NCBI RefSeq assembly: GCF_000519125.1
Contig: NZ_JAEX01000001.1
Coordinates: 124,001 to 188,000 of the forward strand
Length of the DNA stretch: 64,000 nucleotides
Direction of reading: 5' to 3'
Source of the DNA: Desulfocurvus vexinensis DSM 17965
Lineage (GTDB): Bacteria > Desulfobacterota > Desulfovibrionia > Desulfovibrionales > Desulfovibrionaceae
The position numbers and the translations under genes are program-made. The notes below the pieces were generated by a model, which saw nothing but the letters and a program-made list of their open reading frames with translations, was not told the origin of the DNA and did not search any database. Below are positions 36,803 to 45,073 of this stretch, in pieces. Each line of letters starts with the position of its first letter. Position 1 is the stretch's first letter.

Positions 36803-38548
36803 CTACTCCTGCCGGGCGCCCAGGTCCACTATGGCCTTGGCGTAGGCGCCGCGCAGGGCGTCCATGTAGCCCTGGTCCATGGCGCCCTTCCAGGTGACGA
36901 CCTCGCTGAAGCGGCGCGGGATGGTCACCTTGCCGGGGTCGTAGCCCGTGTCCAGCTTCAGGCGCCAGCGCAGGCGCTGCGCCTCGCTGGCCAGGGCGTC
37001 CAGGTTCTGGGCCGTGGCCGGGAAGCCTGCGGCGTCCAGGGCCTCGGCCAGCAGTTCGGGGGTGTAGATGCCGCGCGCGAACAGGCAGGAGACCATGCAG
37101 GTCAGCATGACCCGGCCCTTCTCGTCGTCCACCATGAAGCGCACGGCCTTGCCCACGTCCTTGTCCTTGGCCTTCTGGTCGTAGGAGTAGCCGCCGCTGT
37201 CCAGGTGCGAGTGGCGGAAGCCCAGCGCCTGGGACACGAAGAACACCTCGCCCGTGGCGTAGCCAGCCATCTCCTGGCCGAGGACGCAGGCGAAGTCCGT
37301 GCCGCCGTAGTGCTCGGCGGCCACCAGCGCCCCGCGCCCGAGGATCTCGTAGAACTCGTTGGCCCGCGAGCCCAGCAGGTCCATGGCCGCGATGAAGCCC
37401 TTGGCCTGGCCGAAGCGCAGGGGCACCACGGTCTGCTTCTCGGTGACGACGCCCTTTTCCAGCGCCTCGGCGGCCCAGGCCAGGGCCACGCCCGCGCTCA
37501 TCACGTCCATGCCCTGGCGCTCGCAGGCGTCGAGCACGGCCAGCACGTCGGAGGCGTTGGACAGGGCGAGCATGGCCCCGCAGGCGAAGATGGGCTCGTG
37601 GTCGTAGGACACCTGGCGGTAGAGGTATTCGTGCTCGCCCGCGAACTGCTCGCGCAGCAGCCCGATGTGGATGCAGCCCACGGGGCAGCCGGAGCAGGCC
37701 GTCTGGCGCAGCAGCAATTGCTCGGCGAAGCGTTCGCCCGAGATGCCCTCGGCCCCGGGGTCCGAGGTCTGCTGAAGGTTCTTCCACGGCAGGGCGTTCA
37801 GCTCGTTGAGCGGGATCACGTTCTGGGGCGTGCCCAGGTTGTGGTATTTGCTCATCATGTCCGTGGTGGTCAGCTTGGCGTAGATATCCTTGAAGATCTT
37901 CTTGTATTCCTTGCCCGCGCCCAGGGGCAGCTCGCGGTCGCCCACGACCATCACGGCCTTGAGGTTCTTGGCGCCCATGACCGCCCCCGAGCCCAGGCGC
38001 CCGAAGTGGCGGAAGGAATCCACGTTGATGCAGGCGTAGGCGAGCAGGTTTTCGCCCGCCGGGCCGATGCGCAGGATGCTGCGGTGGCCCGAGGCGCCGC
38101 TCTTGTGGCGCAGGTGCTTGCCGGTGCTGAACACGTCGCGCCCGCGCAGGTACTCCACGTCGGCCAGGGCCAGCTTGCGCCCGGCCACGGTGAGGGCCGA
38201 CAGGCGCTTTGCCCGCCCCGTGATCACCAGGGCGTCGAACCCCGCGAAGCGCAGGGCCAGGGCCAGGCGGCCCCCGGCGTGGGACTCGGCGTACTGCCCG
38301 GTGTAGGGCGACTTGAAGCCGCACACGACCTTGCTCATCAGCGGGTAGCGCCCCGTGAGCGGGCCGATGGCGAAGATCAGCGGCTGCGCGGGACTGAACG
38401 CTGGCCGGTCGAGGCCGCCGTATTTCTCGAACAGTCGGGCCGCCAGGCCCGAGCCGCCCAGGCACTCGTCCGGGGCCGAGAAGTCGGCGCGCTCGCCGCG
38501 CCCGGTCTCCAGGTTCACATGCATGATGTGGAACGGACGGTCAGCCAT
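36803..38548 (-). CDS. Aldehyde:ferredoxin oxidoreductase family protein (tungsten or molybdenum)
   Basis: A 581-residue cytoplasmic enzyme of the AOR family, oxidising aldehydes to acids or reducing acids at very low potential with ferredoxin. The N-terminal pterin-binding domain includes IGPLTGRYPLMSKVVCGFKSP and LGSGAVMGAKNLKAVMVVG. The [4Fe-4S] ligands are C285, C288 and C292 (CSGCPVGC) plus a later cysteine, C484 or C488 (TCMVSCLFARG), matching the CxxCxxxC...C pattern of the family. Its start overlaps the end of the four-cluster ferredoxin gene by eight bases, so the two are an enzyme and its electron partner. Substrate unknown. Confidence 0.9.
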   Translation of the reverse strand: MADRPFHIMHVNLETGRGERADFSAPDECLGGSGLAARLFEKYGGLDRPAFSPAQPLIFAIGPLTGRYPLMSKVVCGFKSPYTGQYAESHAGGRLALALRFAGFDALVITGRAKRLSALTVAGRKLALADVEYLRGRDVFSTGKHLRHKSGASGHRSILRIGPAGENLLAYACINVDSFRHFGRLGSGAVMGAKNLKAVMVVGDRELPLGAGKEYKKIFKDIYAKLTTTDMMSKYHNLGTPQNVIPLNELNALPWKNLQQTSDPGAEGISGERFAEQLLLRQTACSGCPVGCIHIGLLREQFAGEHEYLYRQVSYDHEPIFACGAMLALSNASDVLAVLDACERQGMDVMSAGVALAWAAEALEKGVVTEKQTVVPLRFGQAKGFIAAMDLLGSRANEFYEILGRGALVAAEHYGGTDFACVLGQEMAGYATGEVFFVSQALGFRHSHLDSGGYSYDQKAKDKDVGKAVRFMVDDEKGRVMLTCMVSCLFARGIYTPELLAEALDAAGFPATAQNLDALASEAQRLRWRLKLDTGYDPGKVTIPRRFSEVVTWKGAMDQGYMDALRGAYAKAIVDLGARQE

Positions 38549-39011
38549 GGGTGTGCTCCTCCTCTTCCCCTTCCAGGGCTTCGGCGGGCAGGGGGCGGGG
38601 CTTGCGGTCCTGCACGTCGATCATCTCCAGGCAGCCGTGGGGGCAGAACTGGGCGCAGCGCCCGCAGTGGATGCATACGTAGGGGTAGCCGTCCTCGGTG
38701 CTCATGAGGATGGCGTCCACCGGGCAGTGGGCCGCGCATTCGCCGCAGCGGATGCACAGCGCGCGCTGGACCACGACCCCGCCGCCCTTGCGCTGGGCGA
38801 AGGCCCCGGTGGGGCAGGCCAGGGCGCAGGGCGCGGGGTTGCAGGCCACGCACAGCCGGGCTTCGAAGCCGGTGGTCAGCCCGCCTGCGGAGCCGATGCG
38901 GATGCCCGCGCGGATCCAGCTCAGGCTGTCGTGCACCAGGCGCGCGCAGGCCAGGGAGCACGAGTGGCAGCCGATGCAGCGTTCCATGTGGTTGGCGGCA
39001 AGTATTTTCAT
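38541..39011 (-). CDS. Four-cluster [4Fe-4S] ferredoxin subunit for the AOR
   Basis: A 156-residue iron-sulfur protein with four cysteine blocks: CIGCHSCSLAC near residue 12, CVACNPAPCALACP, CIRCGECAAHCP and CIHCGRCAQFCP. These give sixteen ligands for four cubanes, the arrangement of PhsB/HycB-like electron-transfer subunits and of AOR partner proteins. An acidic C-terminus (EGEEEEHTHG) follows. No signal peptide, so cytoplasmic. The start at 39011 is 39 bases from the phosphomannomutase stop. Confidence 0.9.
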   Translation of the reverse strand: MKILAANHMERCIGCHSCSLACARLVHDSLSWIRAGIRIGSAGGLTTGFEARLCVACNPAPCALACPTGAFAQRKGGGVVVQRALCIRCGECAAHCPVDAILMSTEDGYPYVCIHCGRCAQFCPHGCLEMIDVQDRKPRPLPAEALEGEEEEHTHG

Positions 39012-39049
39012 CGTGGGTCGGACTCCATTTGTTCCGGCCTGGCCGGGGG

Positions 39050-40417
39050 TCAGGACATTTCGGCGATCCAGCGGGCCAGGGGCTCCTCGACGAGGCGGCG
39101 GATCTCCTCCAGCCGCTGGGGCGACTGGGCCTCGAAGCGCAGCACCAGCACGGGCTGGGTGTTGGAAGCCCGCAGGAGCCCCCAGCCGTCGGGCAGCACG
39201 ATGCGCACCCCGTCCACGTCGATGACGTCGTAGCGCGTGCGGAAATACTCCAGGGCCCGGGCCACCACCTGGAACTTCAGGGCGTCGGGGCAGTCCACGC
39301 GCAGCTCGGGGGTGTTGCAGGTCACGGGCCAGTCGTCCAGGTAGCCGGACAGCGGCGCCCCCGGGGTGCGGGCCACGATGTCCACGATGCGCAGGGCGGC
39401 GTAGAGGGCGTCGTCGAAGCCGTGGTACTGGTCGGCGAAGAACATGTGCCCGCTCATCTCGCCCGCCAGCAGGGCGCCGGTCTCGCGCATGCGGGCCTTG
39501 ATGAGCGAGTGCCCGGTGGCGCTCATGATGGCCTGGCCGCCGTGGGCCTCGATGTCCTTGTAGAGCAGGTGGGTGCACTTGACCTCGCCGATGACCGTGG
39601 CCCCGGGGTGGCGGGTGAGCATGTCGCGGGCGTAGATGGCCAGCAGCTTGTCGCCGTAGACCATGGCGCCCTTTTCATCCACCACGCCGATGCGGTCGGC
39701 GTCGCCGTCCAGGCCGATGCCCAGCTCCGCGCCCGAGGCGGGCACGCGGGCGATGAGGTCGGTCATGTACTTGGGCACCGTGGGGTCGGGGTGGTGGTTG
39801 GGGAAGTCGCCGTCGGGCTCGGTGTACTGCTCCAGGACCTCGGCGCCGATGCGCCGCAGAAGCTCGGCGCAGACCAGCCCGCCCGCGCCGTTGCCGCCGT
39901 CGAGCACCACGCGCACCGGGCGCGGCAGGCGCACCTGCGCGGCCAGGGCGTCCAGGTAGGCAGGCACGATGTCGTGGCGCGCGGCCACGCCCGAGCCGGA
40001 CTCGAAACGCCCGGCGGCCATGATCTCGTACACGGCGGTGATCTCCTCCGAATGGATGGTGGAGTCACCTTCCCAGACCTTGAAGCCGTTGAACTCCGGC
40101 GGGTTGTGGCTGGCGGTGATCATCACCCCGGCGCGGTAGCCCAGGGTCTTGACGGCAAAATAGAACAGCGGGGTGGCCACCATGTCCAGGAACAGCACGT
40201 CCACCCCGCAGGCGCTTAGCCCGGCGATCATGCGCTGCTGGTAGCCCGGGGAGGAATGGCGGCAGTCGTGGGCGACCACGGCCCGGGTGTGGCCCTTGCG
40301 CCGGAAATAGGTGCCGCAGGCCCGGCCCAGGGTCTCGACCCACTGCTCGTCGAAGTCCCTGTCCACCACGCCGCGGATGTCGTAGGCCCTGAAGACTTCC
40401 TTGTTGACCGGTTTCAT
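39050..40417 (-). CDS. Phosphomannomutase/phosphoglucomutase
   Basis: Interconverts hexose 1- and 6-phosphates, supplying precursors for surface polysaccharides. The 455-residue protein carries the phosphoserine S103 in GVMITASHNPPEFNGFK, the metal loop LGIGLDGDADRIGVVD, the sugar-binding GEMSGHMFF and the phosphate-binding RASNTQPVLVLRFEA. It is the usual AlgC/ManB length. GGAGGAGCG precedes the ATG at 40417. A sigma70-like promoter lies upstream. Whether mannose or glucose phosphates are the main substrate cannot be told from sequence. Confidence 0.94.
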   Translation of the reverse strand: MKPVNKEVFRAYDIRGVVDRDFDEQWVETLGRACGTYFRRKGHTRAVVAHDCRHSSPGYQQRMIAGLSACGVDVLFLDMVATPLFYFAVKTLGYRAGVMITASHNPPEFNGFKVWEGDSTIHSEEITAVYEIMAAGRFESGSGVAARHDIVPAYLDALAAQVRLPRPVRVVLDGGNGAGGLVCAELLRRIGAEVLEQYTEPDGDFPNHHPDPTVPKYMTDLIARVPASGAELGIGLDGDADRIGVVDEKGAMVYGDKLLAIYARDMLTRHPGATVIGEVKCTHLLYKDIEAHGGQAIMSATGHSLIKARMRETGALLAGEMSGHMFFADQYHGFDDALYAALRIVDIVARTPGAPLSGYLDDWPVTCNTPELRVDCPDALKFQVVARALEYFRTRYDVIDVDGVRIVLPDGWGLLRASNTQPVLVLRFEAQSPQRLEEIRRLVEEPLARWIAEMS

Positions 40418-40481
40418 CGCTCCTCCGCTGCCCTGTTTGTGTGCCGCGTCCGCCCTGGCGGACCGGATGTGCCCAGAGTGG

Positions 40482-40510
40482 ACCCTACCCTTGCCGGGCC
40501 GGGCTTGCAA
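40482..40510 (-). promoter_or_regulatory. Sigma70-like promoter of the phosphomannomutase gene
   Basis: Minus-strand TTGCAA (40505-40510) and TAGGGT (40482-40487), 17-bp spacer, about 65 bp before the start codon. Confidence 0.4.
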
Positions 40511-40577
40511 GGCCCAAGGACGCGCCCGGCGCGCCCGGCGGGGCGGGCGGATTCCCGGGCCGGGCGCCCGGCAAGGC

Positions 40578-40606
40578 TTGACCTGCGCGCGCCGAAGCCT
40601 TAGAGC
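40578..40606 (+). promoter_or_regulatory. Promoter of hflKC
   Basis: TTGACC (40578-40583) and TAGAGC (40601-40606), 17-bp spacer. The predicted start of transcription, about 40613, is only a few bases before the ATG at 40616, so the only purine-rich block (AGGGG) would lie upstream of the transcript. Confidence 0.45.
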
Positions 40607-40615
40607 TAGGGGACT

Positions 40616-41707
40616 ATGAACTGGGACTGGGACAAGCTGCAACAGCAGAACAAACGGCAGAGGCCGTCCGGCGGCGCGAGCGGGCCGGGCCTGGGTGATT
40701 TCGGTTTCGAGGTCCGGCGGCTGCGGCAGTTCAACTTCCCGGCGGGCAAGTTCATCCTGCTGGCGGTGGTGGTGCTGTGGGCCCTGTCGGGCCTGTACAT
40801 CGTCAACGCCGACGAGCAGGGTGTGGTGCTGCGCTTCGGCAAGTTCGCCCGGCTGACGGAAAGCGGGCTGCACTACCATCTGCCGTTCCCCATCGAGAGC
40901 GTGGAAACGCCCAAGGTGACGCAGATCCACCGCGTGGAGATCGGCTTCCGGGGCTCGGCGGGCGCCGGGTCGCAGGCCCGCGCCGTGGACCAGGAATCGC
41001 TCATGCTCACCGGCGACGAGAACATCGTCGATGTGCAGTTCATCGTGCAGTACAAGATCAGGGACGCCAAGCAGTATCTGTTCAACGTCAAGAGCCAGCA
41101 CGAGACGGTGAAGGCCGCCGCCGAGGCCGCCATGCGCGAGGTGGTGGGCTACAACCTCATCGACACCGTGCTGACCACGGGCAAGCTGGGCATCCAGAAC
41201 GACAGCACCGACCTGTTGCAAAGCATCCTGGACCGCTACGAGAGCGGCATCCAAGTCGTGGCCGTGCAGCTTCAGGACGTGCATCCGCCCCACGAGGTCA
41301 TCGACGCCTTCAAGGACGTGGCCTCCGCCCGCGAGGACAAGAGCCGGCTGATCAACGAGGCCGACGCCTACCGCAACGACCTGATGCCCCGGGCCCGGGG
41401 TCAGGCGGCGGTGCTGCTCAACCAGGCCGAGGCCTACAAGGAGACGCGCATCCGCCGCGCCCAGGGCGACGCCGCGCGCTACCTGGCCGTGCTCCAGGAG
41501 TACGAGAAGGCCCGCGACGTGACGAAGACCCGCCTGTATCTGGAGACCATGGAAACCGTGCTCTCCAACCCCGAGCTCGAAAAGATCATCATCGACTCCA
41601 AGGCCAGCGGCGGGGTCGTGCCCTATCTGCCTCTGGACAGGCTGCCCCGGGCCAAGGCCCCGGCGTCCTCCGAACCGCAGACCCCCCAGGCCGGAGGTGC
41701 GCAATGA
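40616..41707 (+). CDS. hflK: HflK, FtsH-associated membrane protein
   Basis: A 363-residue SPFH/band-7 protein that with HflC forms a cage around the FtsH protease at the inner membrane and moderates its activity. After a Gln/Gly-rich cytoplasmic N-terminus, a membrane helix occupies about 46-63 (FILLAVVVLWALSGLYIV). The periplasmic SPFH domain begins NADEQGVVLRFGKFARLTESGLHYHLPFPIE, followed by a long Ala/Glu/Arg helix (AAVLLNQAEAYKETRIRRAQGDAARYLAVLQEYEKA). The final ATGA overlaps hflC by four bases. Confidence 0.95.
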   Translation: MNWDWDKLQQQNKRQRPSGGASGPGLGDFGFEVRRLRQFNFPAGKFILLAVVVLWALSGLYIVNADEQGVVLRFGKFARLTESGLHYHLPFPIESVETPKVTQIHRVEIGFRGSAGAGSQARAVDQESLMLTGDENIVDVQFIVQYKIRDAKQYLFNVKSQHETVKAAAEAAMREVVGYNLIDTVLTTGKLGIQNDSTDLLQSILDRYESGIQVVAVQLQDVHPPHEVIDAFKDVASAREDKSRLINEADAYRNDLMPRARGQAAVLLNQAEAYKETRIRRAQGDAARYLAVLQEYEKARDVTKTRLYLETMETVLSNPELEKIIIDSKASGGVVPYLPLDRLPRAKAPASSEPQTPQAGGAQ

Positions 41708-42552
41708 GCAAGCGAAACGGATGGCTGCTGGGCATCCTGGGCGCGGCGCTGGTGGTGCTGTCCCAGAGCATGTTCCTGGTGCACCAGACCCAGACGGGCA
41801 TCGTCCTGGAGCTGGGCAAGCCCGTGGGCGGGGCCAAGGAGCCCGGCCTGCACTTCAAGAAGCCCTTCATCCAGAGCGCGACCGTCTTCGACGCGCGCAT
41901 CCTGGAACACAACTCCCAGCCGCGCGAGATCCTCACCGAGGACAAGAAGGCCATGCTGCTGGACAACTTCAGCAAATGGCGCATCGTGGACCCCTTGCAG
42001 TACTACCGCACGGTGAACAACGAGCGCGCGGCCACGGCCCGGCTGGACGACATCATCTACGCCCAGCTGCGGGTGGCCCTGGGCCGCTACACCTTGCAGG
42101 AGATCGTGTCCCAGAAGCGGCCCCAGATCATGGCCGAGGTGCTGGCGCGCTCCGACGAGCTGATCCGCGAGTACGGCATCGAGCTGGTGGACGTGCGCAT
42201 CAAGCGCACCGACCTGCCTGCGGAGAACGAGCGGGCCATCTTCGGGCGCATGCGCGCCGAGCGTGAGCGCCAGGCCAAGCAGTACCGCTCCGAGGGCCAG
42301 GAGGAGGCCGCCAAGATCAAGTCCATGGCGGACCGCGACAGGGCCCTGCTGCTGGCCGAGGCCGAGCGCGAGGCCCAGGTGCTGCGCGGCCAGGGCGACG
42401 CCGAGTCCACGCGCATCTTCGGCGAGGCCCTGAAGACCTCTCCGGACTTCTACACCTTCAAGCGCAGCCTGGAAGCCTACGAGAAGAGCCTTGCGGGAAG
42501 CACCCGGGTCATCCTGACCCCGGACAGCGAGTTCCTGCGCCACTTCCGCTAG
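41704..42552 (+). CDS. hflC: HflC, FtsH-associated membrane protein
   Basis: Partner of HflK, 282 residues. A short N-terminal membrane helix (LLGILGAALVVLSQSMFLV) is followed by the SPFH domain (QTQTGIVLELGKPVGGAKEPGLHFKKPFIQ, KAMLLDNFSKWRIVDPLQYY, YGIELVDVRIKRTDLPAENERAIFGRMRAERER). The usual charged helix comes last (EREAQVLRGQGDAESTRIFGEAL). Translation is coupled to hflK and the operon ends at a strong palindromic terminator. Confidence 0.95.
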   Translation: MSKRNGWLLGILGAALVVLSQSMFLVHQTQTGIVLELGKPVGGAKEPGLHFKKPFIQSATVFDARILEHNSQPREILTEDKKAMLLDNFSKWRIVDPLQYYRTVNNERAATARLDDIIYAQLRVALGRYTLQEIVSQKRPQIMAEVLARSDELIREYGIELVDVRIKRTDLPAENERAIFGRMRAERERQAKQYRSEGQEEAAKIKSMADRDRALLLAEAEREAQVLRGQGDAESTRIFGEALKTSPDFYTFKRSLEAYEKSLAGSTRVILTPDSEFLRHFR

Positions 42553-42586
42553 GTCGAAGCCCGGGCCCCGGCCCGCAGCCGTCAAG

Positions 42587-42622
42587 AAGGCGGCCCGCCT
42601 GGATCCAGGCGGGCCGCCTTTT
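42587..42622 (+). terminator. Terminator of hflKC
   Basis: A perfect palindrome, AAGGCGGCCCGCCTGG and its complement CCAGGCGGGCCGCCTT around a central AT (42587-42620), ending in a four-T run. Confidence 0.9.
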
Positions 42623-42950
42623 GTTCTCTCGCAAATATCTGTGGAGCGATTTTGTGCACCGGGCGCTGCCGGGCCCGGCGCGGAATTTCCGTACGCGCAC
42701 AGTCTGTTTTGTGGAAAAGCCAGGGCGATATCTCTGGAGGGCGGCCGTTGCGGCCGCCGGGCGCGGCAGGTTGTGGATTGACAAATGCGTCACGGGGATT
42801 CATCATCGCATACGAAAACGCCTGAGGGGGACGGGCTGGCGGGTCGTGTCGCGCGCGGGGATCCCTGGATTTCCGCAGGCGGCGCGCCCGGAATCGTCTG
42901 TGACCCAGCGGGTGTGCCCCGCCGGAAAGTGCGACCCGCACTACGATTCT
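42623..42950. other. AT-richer spacer downstream of the Cro-like gene
   Basis: 328 bases between the hflKC terminator and the 3' end of the HTH gene. It contains a hairpin GGCGGCCG-TTG-CGGCCGCC (42740-42758) and an isolated perfect -35 box TTGACA (42778-42783) with a poor -10 (CATCAT, 42801-42806). The composition is less GC-rich than its flanks. Short open frames here are poorly supported. A small or antisense RNA reading toward the HTH gene is possible but unproven. Confidence 0.35.
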
Positions 42951-43259
42951 TCACTCTGAACGGTCCGAAATCGACGTGGAAGGCTGCGCGGCCTTTCGCG
43001 GTGCGTTTTTGGCGCCAGGTGGCCTGCCGGGCGGCCTAGAGGGCTCCGGGAGCAGCTCGCGGGGGATACCGAGCCTTGCGAGCTGCCTGATGCGCCGGGC
43101 CGGGGCGCGGTCGCCGCTGACGATGCGCGTGATCATGGACGGGTGAACCCCCAGGGCCAGAGCCAGGTCGCCGTACCGGATCTTGTGCAACGCCAGCCAT
43201 GCCCGCAGCCGGGCTTGACGGGTCGGGTTATTTTCGTCAATTTGTTTACCGATTTCCAT
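42951..43259 (-). CDS. Small Cro/CI-type helix-turn-helix protein
   Basis: A 102-residue DNA-binding protein. The helix-turn-helix spans about 15-60 (RLRAWLALHKIRYGDLALALGVHPSMITRIVSGDRAP), followed by a Pro/Arg-rich tail. The start at 43259 was chosen over the in-frame ATG at 43277 because the matching promoter would begin transcription near 43274. It is divergent from the CI-like gene across 80 bp, an arrangement like a phage cro/cI switch. No phage structural or integrase gene is near. Target unknown. Confidence 0.72.
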   Translation of the reverse strand: MEIGKQIDENNPTRQARLRAWLALHKIRYGDLALALGVHPSMITRIVSGDRAPARRIRQLARLGIPRELLPEPSRPPGRPPGAKNAPRKAAQPSTSISDRSE

Positions 43260-43280
43260 GGCGTGGTCCTGACGCAATCG

Positions 43281-43309
43281 ACTATATAGCCACGCCGCTG
43301 GACGGTCAA
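43281..43309 (-). promoter_or_regulatory. Strong sigma70 promoter of the Cro-like gene
   Basis: Minus-strand TTGACC (43304-43309) and TATAGT (43281-43286) with a 17-bp spacer. The -10 is flanked by a 7-bp inverted repeat GGCGTGG (43260-43266) and CCACGCC (43290-43296), a possible operator. Confidence 0.68.
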
Positions 43310-43339
43310 CAGCAAAACGGTTCCTGAGAGAAGAAAGCG

Positions 43340-44062
43340 ATGGGAAAATCCGGGAAAAAATACGGTGAGAATTTCGAAACGGTGGTGGACCGCATCAAAG
43401 AGGCCACCGGGACCAGGACCCAGGTGGAGCTGGCGCAGGTGCTGGGCATTCGCCAATCCAGCATCTCCGACGCCAAGCGCCGCGATTCCGTGCCGGCGGA
43501 CTGGTTCCTGACCCTGTTCCGCGAGTTCGGGCTCAACCCCGACTGGCTGGCCCTGGGGCGCGGCCCGCAGTACATCAAGACCAAGGAGGGCTACAAGCCC
43601 TTCGACCAGCCCGCCCTGTCCGAGACCCTGCGCGAGGAGGGCTCGCCCTACGGCGAGCCCATGGCCTCGGCCAAGGTGGTCACCTACTACGCCATGGCCG
43701 GGGGCACCGCCGAGGACGGCGGCTGGAAGCCCCAGCCCGCCGGCAAGATCGCCATCCCCAAGGCCTTCGACCGCAAGTCGCTGCTGGTGGTGCGCATGGA
43801 CGGCACGGGCATGGATCCGCTGATTCGCCGCGGGGCCTTCGTGGGCCTGGACCGCGACCACGTCAGCGTGCTGTCCGGCGAGGTCTACGGCGTGCTGCTG
43901 CCCTTCGAGGGGCTGGTGGTGCGCCGGGTGTTCCTGGAGGCGGAGAAGAACCGCTTCGTGCTGCGCGCCGAGAACCCCGCTCTGGCGGACCAGCACTTCG
44001 GCTTCGAGGAATACCGCGACAAGATCATCGGGCGCATGGTCTGGATGATCCAGGAAATCTAG
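43340..44062 (+). CDS. CI-like repressor with degenerate S24 (LexA-type) domain
   Basis: A 240-residue regulator. Residues 8-75 form a phage CI-repressor N-terminal HTH domain (FETVVDRIKEATGTRTQVELAQVLGIRQSSISDAKRR, LNPDWLALGRGP). Residues 115-240 look like the LexA/CI C-terminal domain (VRMDGTGMDPLIRRGAFVGLDRDHVSVLSGEVYGVLLPF). In the usual GDSM motif the catalytic serine is replaced by glycine (G157), and the catalytic lysine region reads VVRRVF (R195/R196), so self-cleavage is probably lost. It may respond to a ligand or simply dimerise. Divergent from the small HTH gene. Confidence 0.82.
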   Translation: MGKSGKKYGENFETVVDRIKEATGTRTQVELAQVLGIRQSSISDAKRRDSVPADWFLTLFREFGLNPDWLALGRGPQYIKTKEGYKPFDQPALSETLREEGSPYGEPMASAKVVTYYAMAGGTAEDGGWKPQPAGKIAIPKAFDRKSLLVVRMDGTGMDPLIRRGAFVGLDRDHVSVLSGEVYGVLLPFEGLVVRRVFLEAEKNRFVLRAENPALADQHFGFEEYRDKIIGRMVWMIQEI

Positions 44063-44087
44063 CCCCGGCCCCGGGCCGCGACCTTCC

Positions 44088-44115
44088 GGCCCCCGGCGCG
44101 CGAGCGCCGGGGGCC
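44088..44115 (+). terminator. Hairpin after the CI-like gene
   Basis: GGCCCCCGGCGC (44088-44099), loop GCGA, GCGCCGGGGGCC (44104-44115). Strong stem with no T-run. Confidence 0.4.
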
Positions 44116-44130
44116 TTGCCGTTGCCGCCC

Positions 44131-44159
44131 TTGCGCCGGACCCGCGCTGTTGCTACCGT
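44131..44159 (+). promoter_or_regulatory. Promoter of panB
   Basis: TTGCGC (44131-44136) and TACCGT (44154-44159), 17-bp spacer, about 40 bases before the GTG start at 44199. Confidence 0.4.
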
Positions 44160-44198
44160 GGCGCCCGCGCGCCGGGTGCCCCAGCCCAAGGAGGAGCC

Positions 44199-45056
44199 GT
44201 GACCAAGACCGAATCCGTGACCGTGCCGTCCGTGGCCGCCCGCAAGGGCGGCGAGCGGCTGACCATGCTCACCGCCTACGACTACGCCCTGGCCCGTCTG
44301 GCCGACGCGGCGGGGGTGGACATGGTCCTGGTGGGCGATTCGCTGGCCATGGTCGGCCTGGGCCAGCGCGACACCCTGGCCGTGGGCCTGGACGCCATGG
44401 TCCACCACACCCGCGCCGTGTCGCGCGGCGTGGAACGCGCCCTGGTGGTGGCCGACATGCCCTTCGGCTCCTACCAGGCCTGCGACGCCGACGCCGTGCG
44501 CGGCGCCGCGCGCCTCCTGGCCGAGGGCCGGGCCGGGGCCGTGAAGGTCGAGGGCGGGGAGCGCGTGCTGGGGCGCATCGAGGCCATCGTGCGTGCGGAC
44601 ATCCCGGTCATGGGCCACATCGGGCTCACGCCCCAGAGCGTGGCGCGCATGGGGGGCTTCAAGGTTCAGGGCCGCACGGCCTGGGCCGCCCGGGCCCTGC
44701 TGGACGACGCCCGGCGCCTGGAAGACGCGGGCTGCTTCGCCCTGGTGCTGGAGGCCGTGCCCGCGCCCGTGGCCCGGGCCGCCACTGCCGCCGTGGGCAT
44801 CCCGACCATCGGCATCGGCGCCGGGCCGCACTGCGACGGGCAGGTGCTGGTGACCCACGACGTGCTGGGCCTGTTCGACCGCTTCGCCCCGCGCTTCGTC
44901 AAGCGCTACGCCGAGCTGGGCCAGGCCGCGACCCAGGCCATGGCCGCCTTCTGCGCCGAGGTGCGCTCCGGCGCCTTCCCCGGGCCGGAGCACAGCTTCA
45001 CCATGGACGCCGCCGAGCTGCGGGCCGCCGGGCTGGAAATGCCGGACGGCGAGTAG
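44199..45056 (+). CDS. panB: 3-methyl-2-oxobutanoate hydroxymethyltransferase
   Basis: First step of pantothenate synthesis: transfers a one-carbon unit from methylene-tetrahydrofolate to ketoisovalerate. The 285-residue protein has MLTAYDYALARLADAAGVDMVLVGDSLAMV, VVADMPFGSYQ, the metal and substrate segment AVKVEGGERV, MGHIGLTPQSV and GIPTIGIGAGPHCDGQVLV. The start is GTG with GAGGAG five bases upstream. panC is not adjacent. The other coenzyme A gene in the window is coaX at 53981. A Gate-domain membrane protein follows closely. Confidence 0.96.
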   Translation: MTKTESVTVPSVAARKGGERLTMLTAYDYALARLADAAGVDMVLVGDSLAMVGLGQRDTLAVGLDAMVHHTRAVSRGVERALVVADMPFGSYQACDADAVRGAARLLAEGRAGAVKVEGGERVLGRIEAIVRADIPVMGHIGLTPQSVARMGGFKVQGRTAWAARALLDDARRLEDAGCFALVLEAVPAPVARAATAAVGIPTIGIGAGPHCDGQVLVTHDVLGLFDRFAPRFVKRYAELGQAATQAMAAFCAEVRSGAFPGPEHSFTMDAAELRAAGLEMPDGE

Positions 45057-45073
45057 CGGGGCCGCCGGTGGAC

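Noticed and set aside
42785-43039. An 84-codon plus-strand frame after a TTGACA box
   Set aside because: No ribosome-binding site, no recognisable protein features and overlap with the end of the HTH gene; codon use looks random.
42951-44062. A complete prophage around the Cro/CI-like pair
   Set aside because: Flanking genes are hflKC and panB, ordinary chromosomal genes; no integrase, structural or lysis gene is present.
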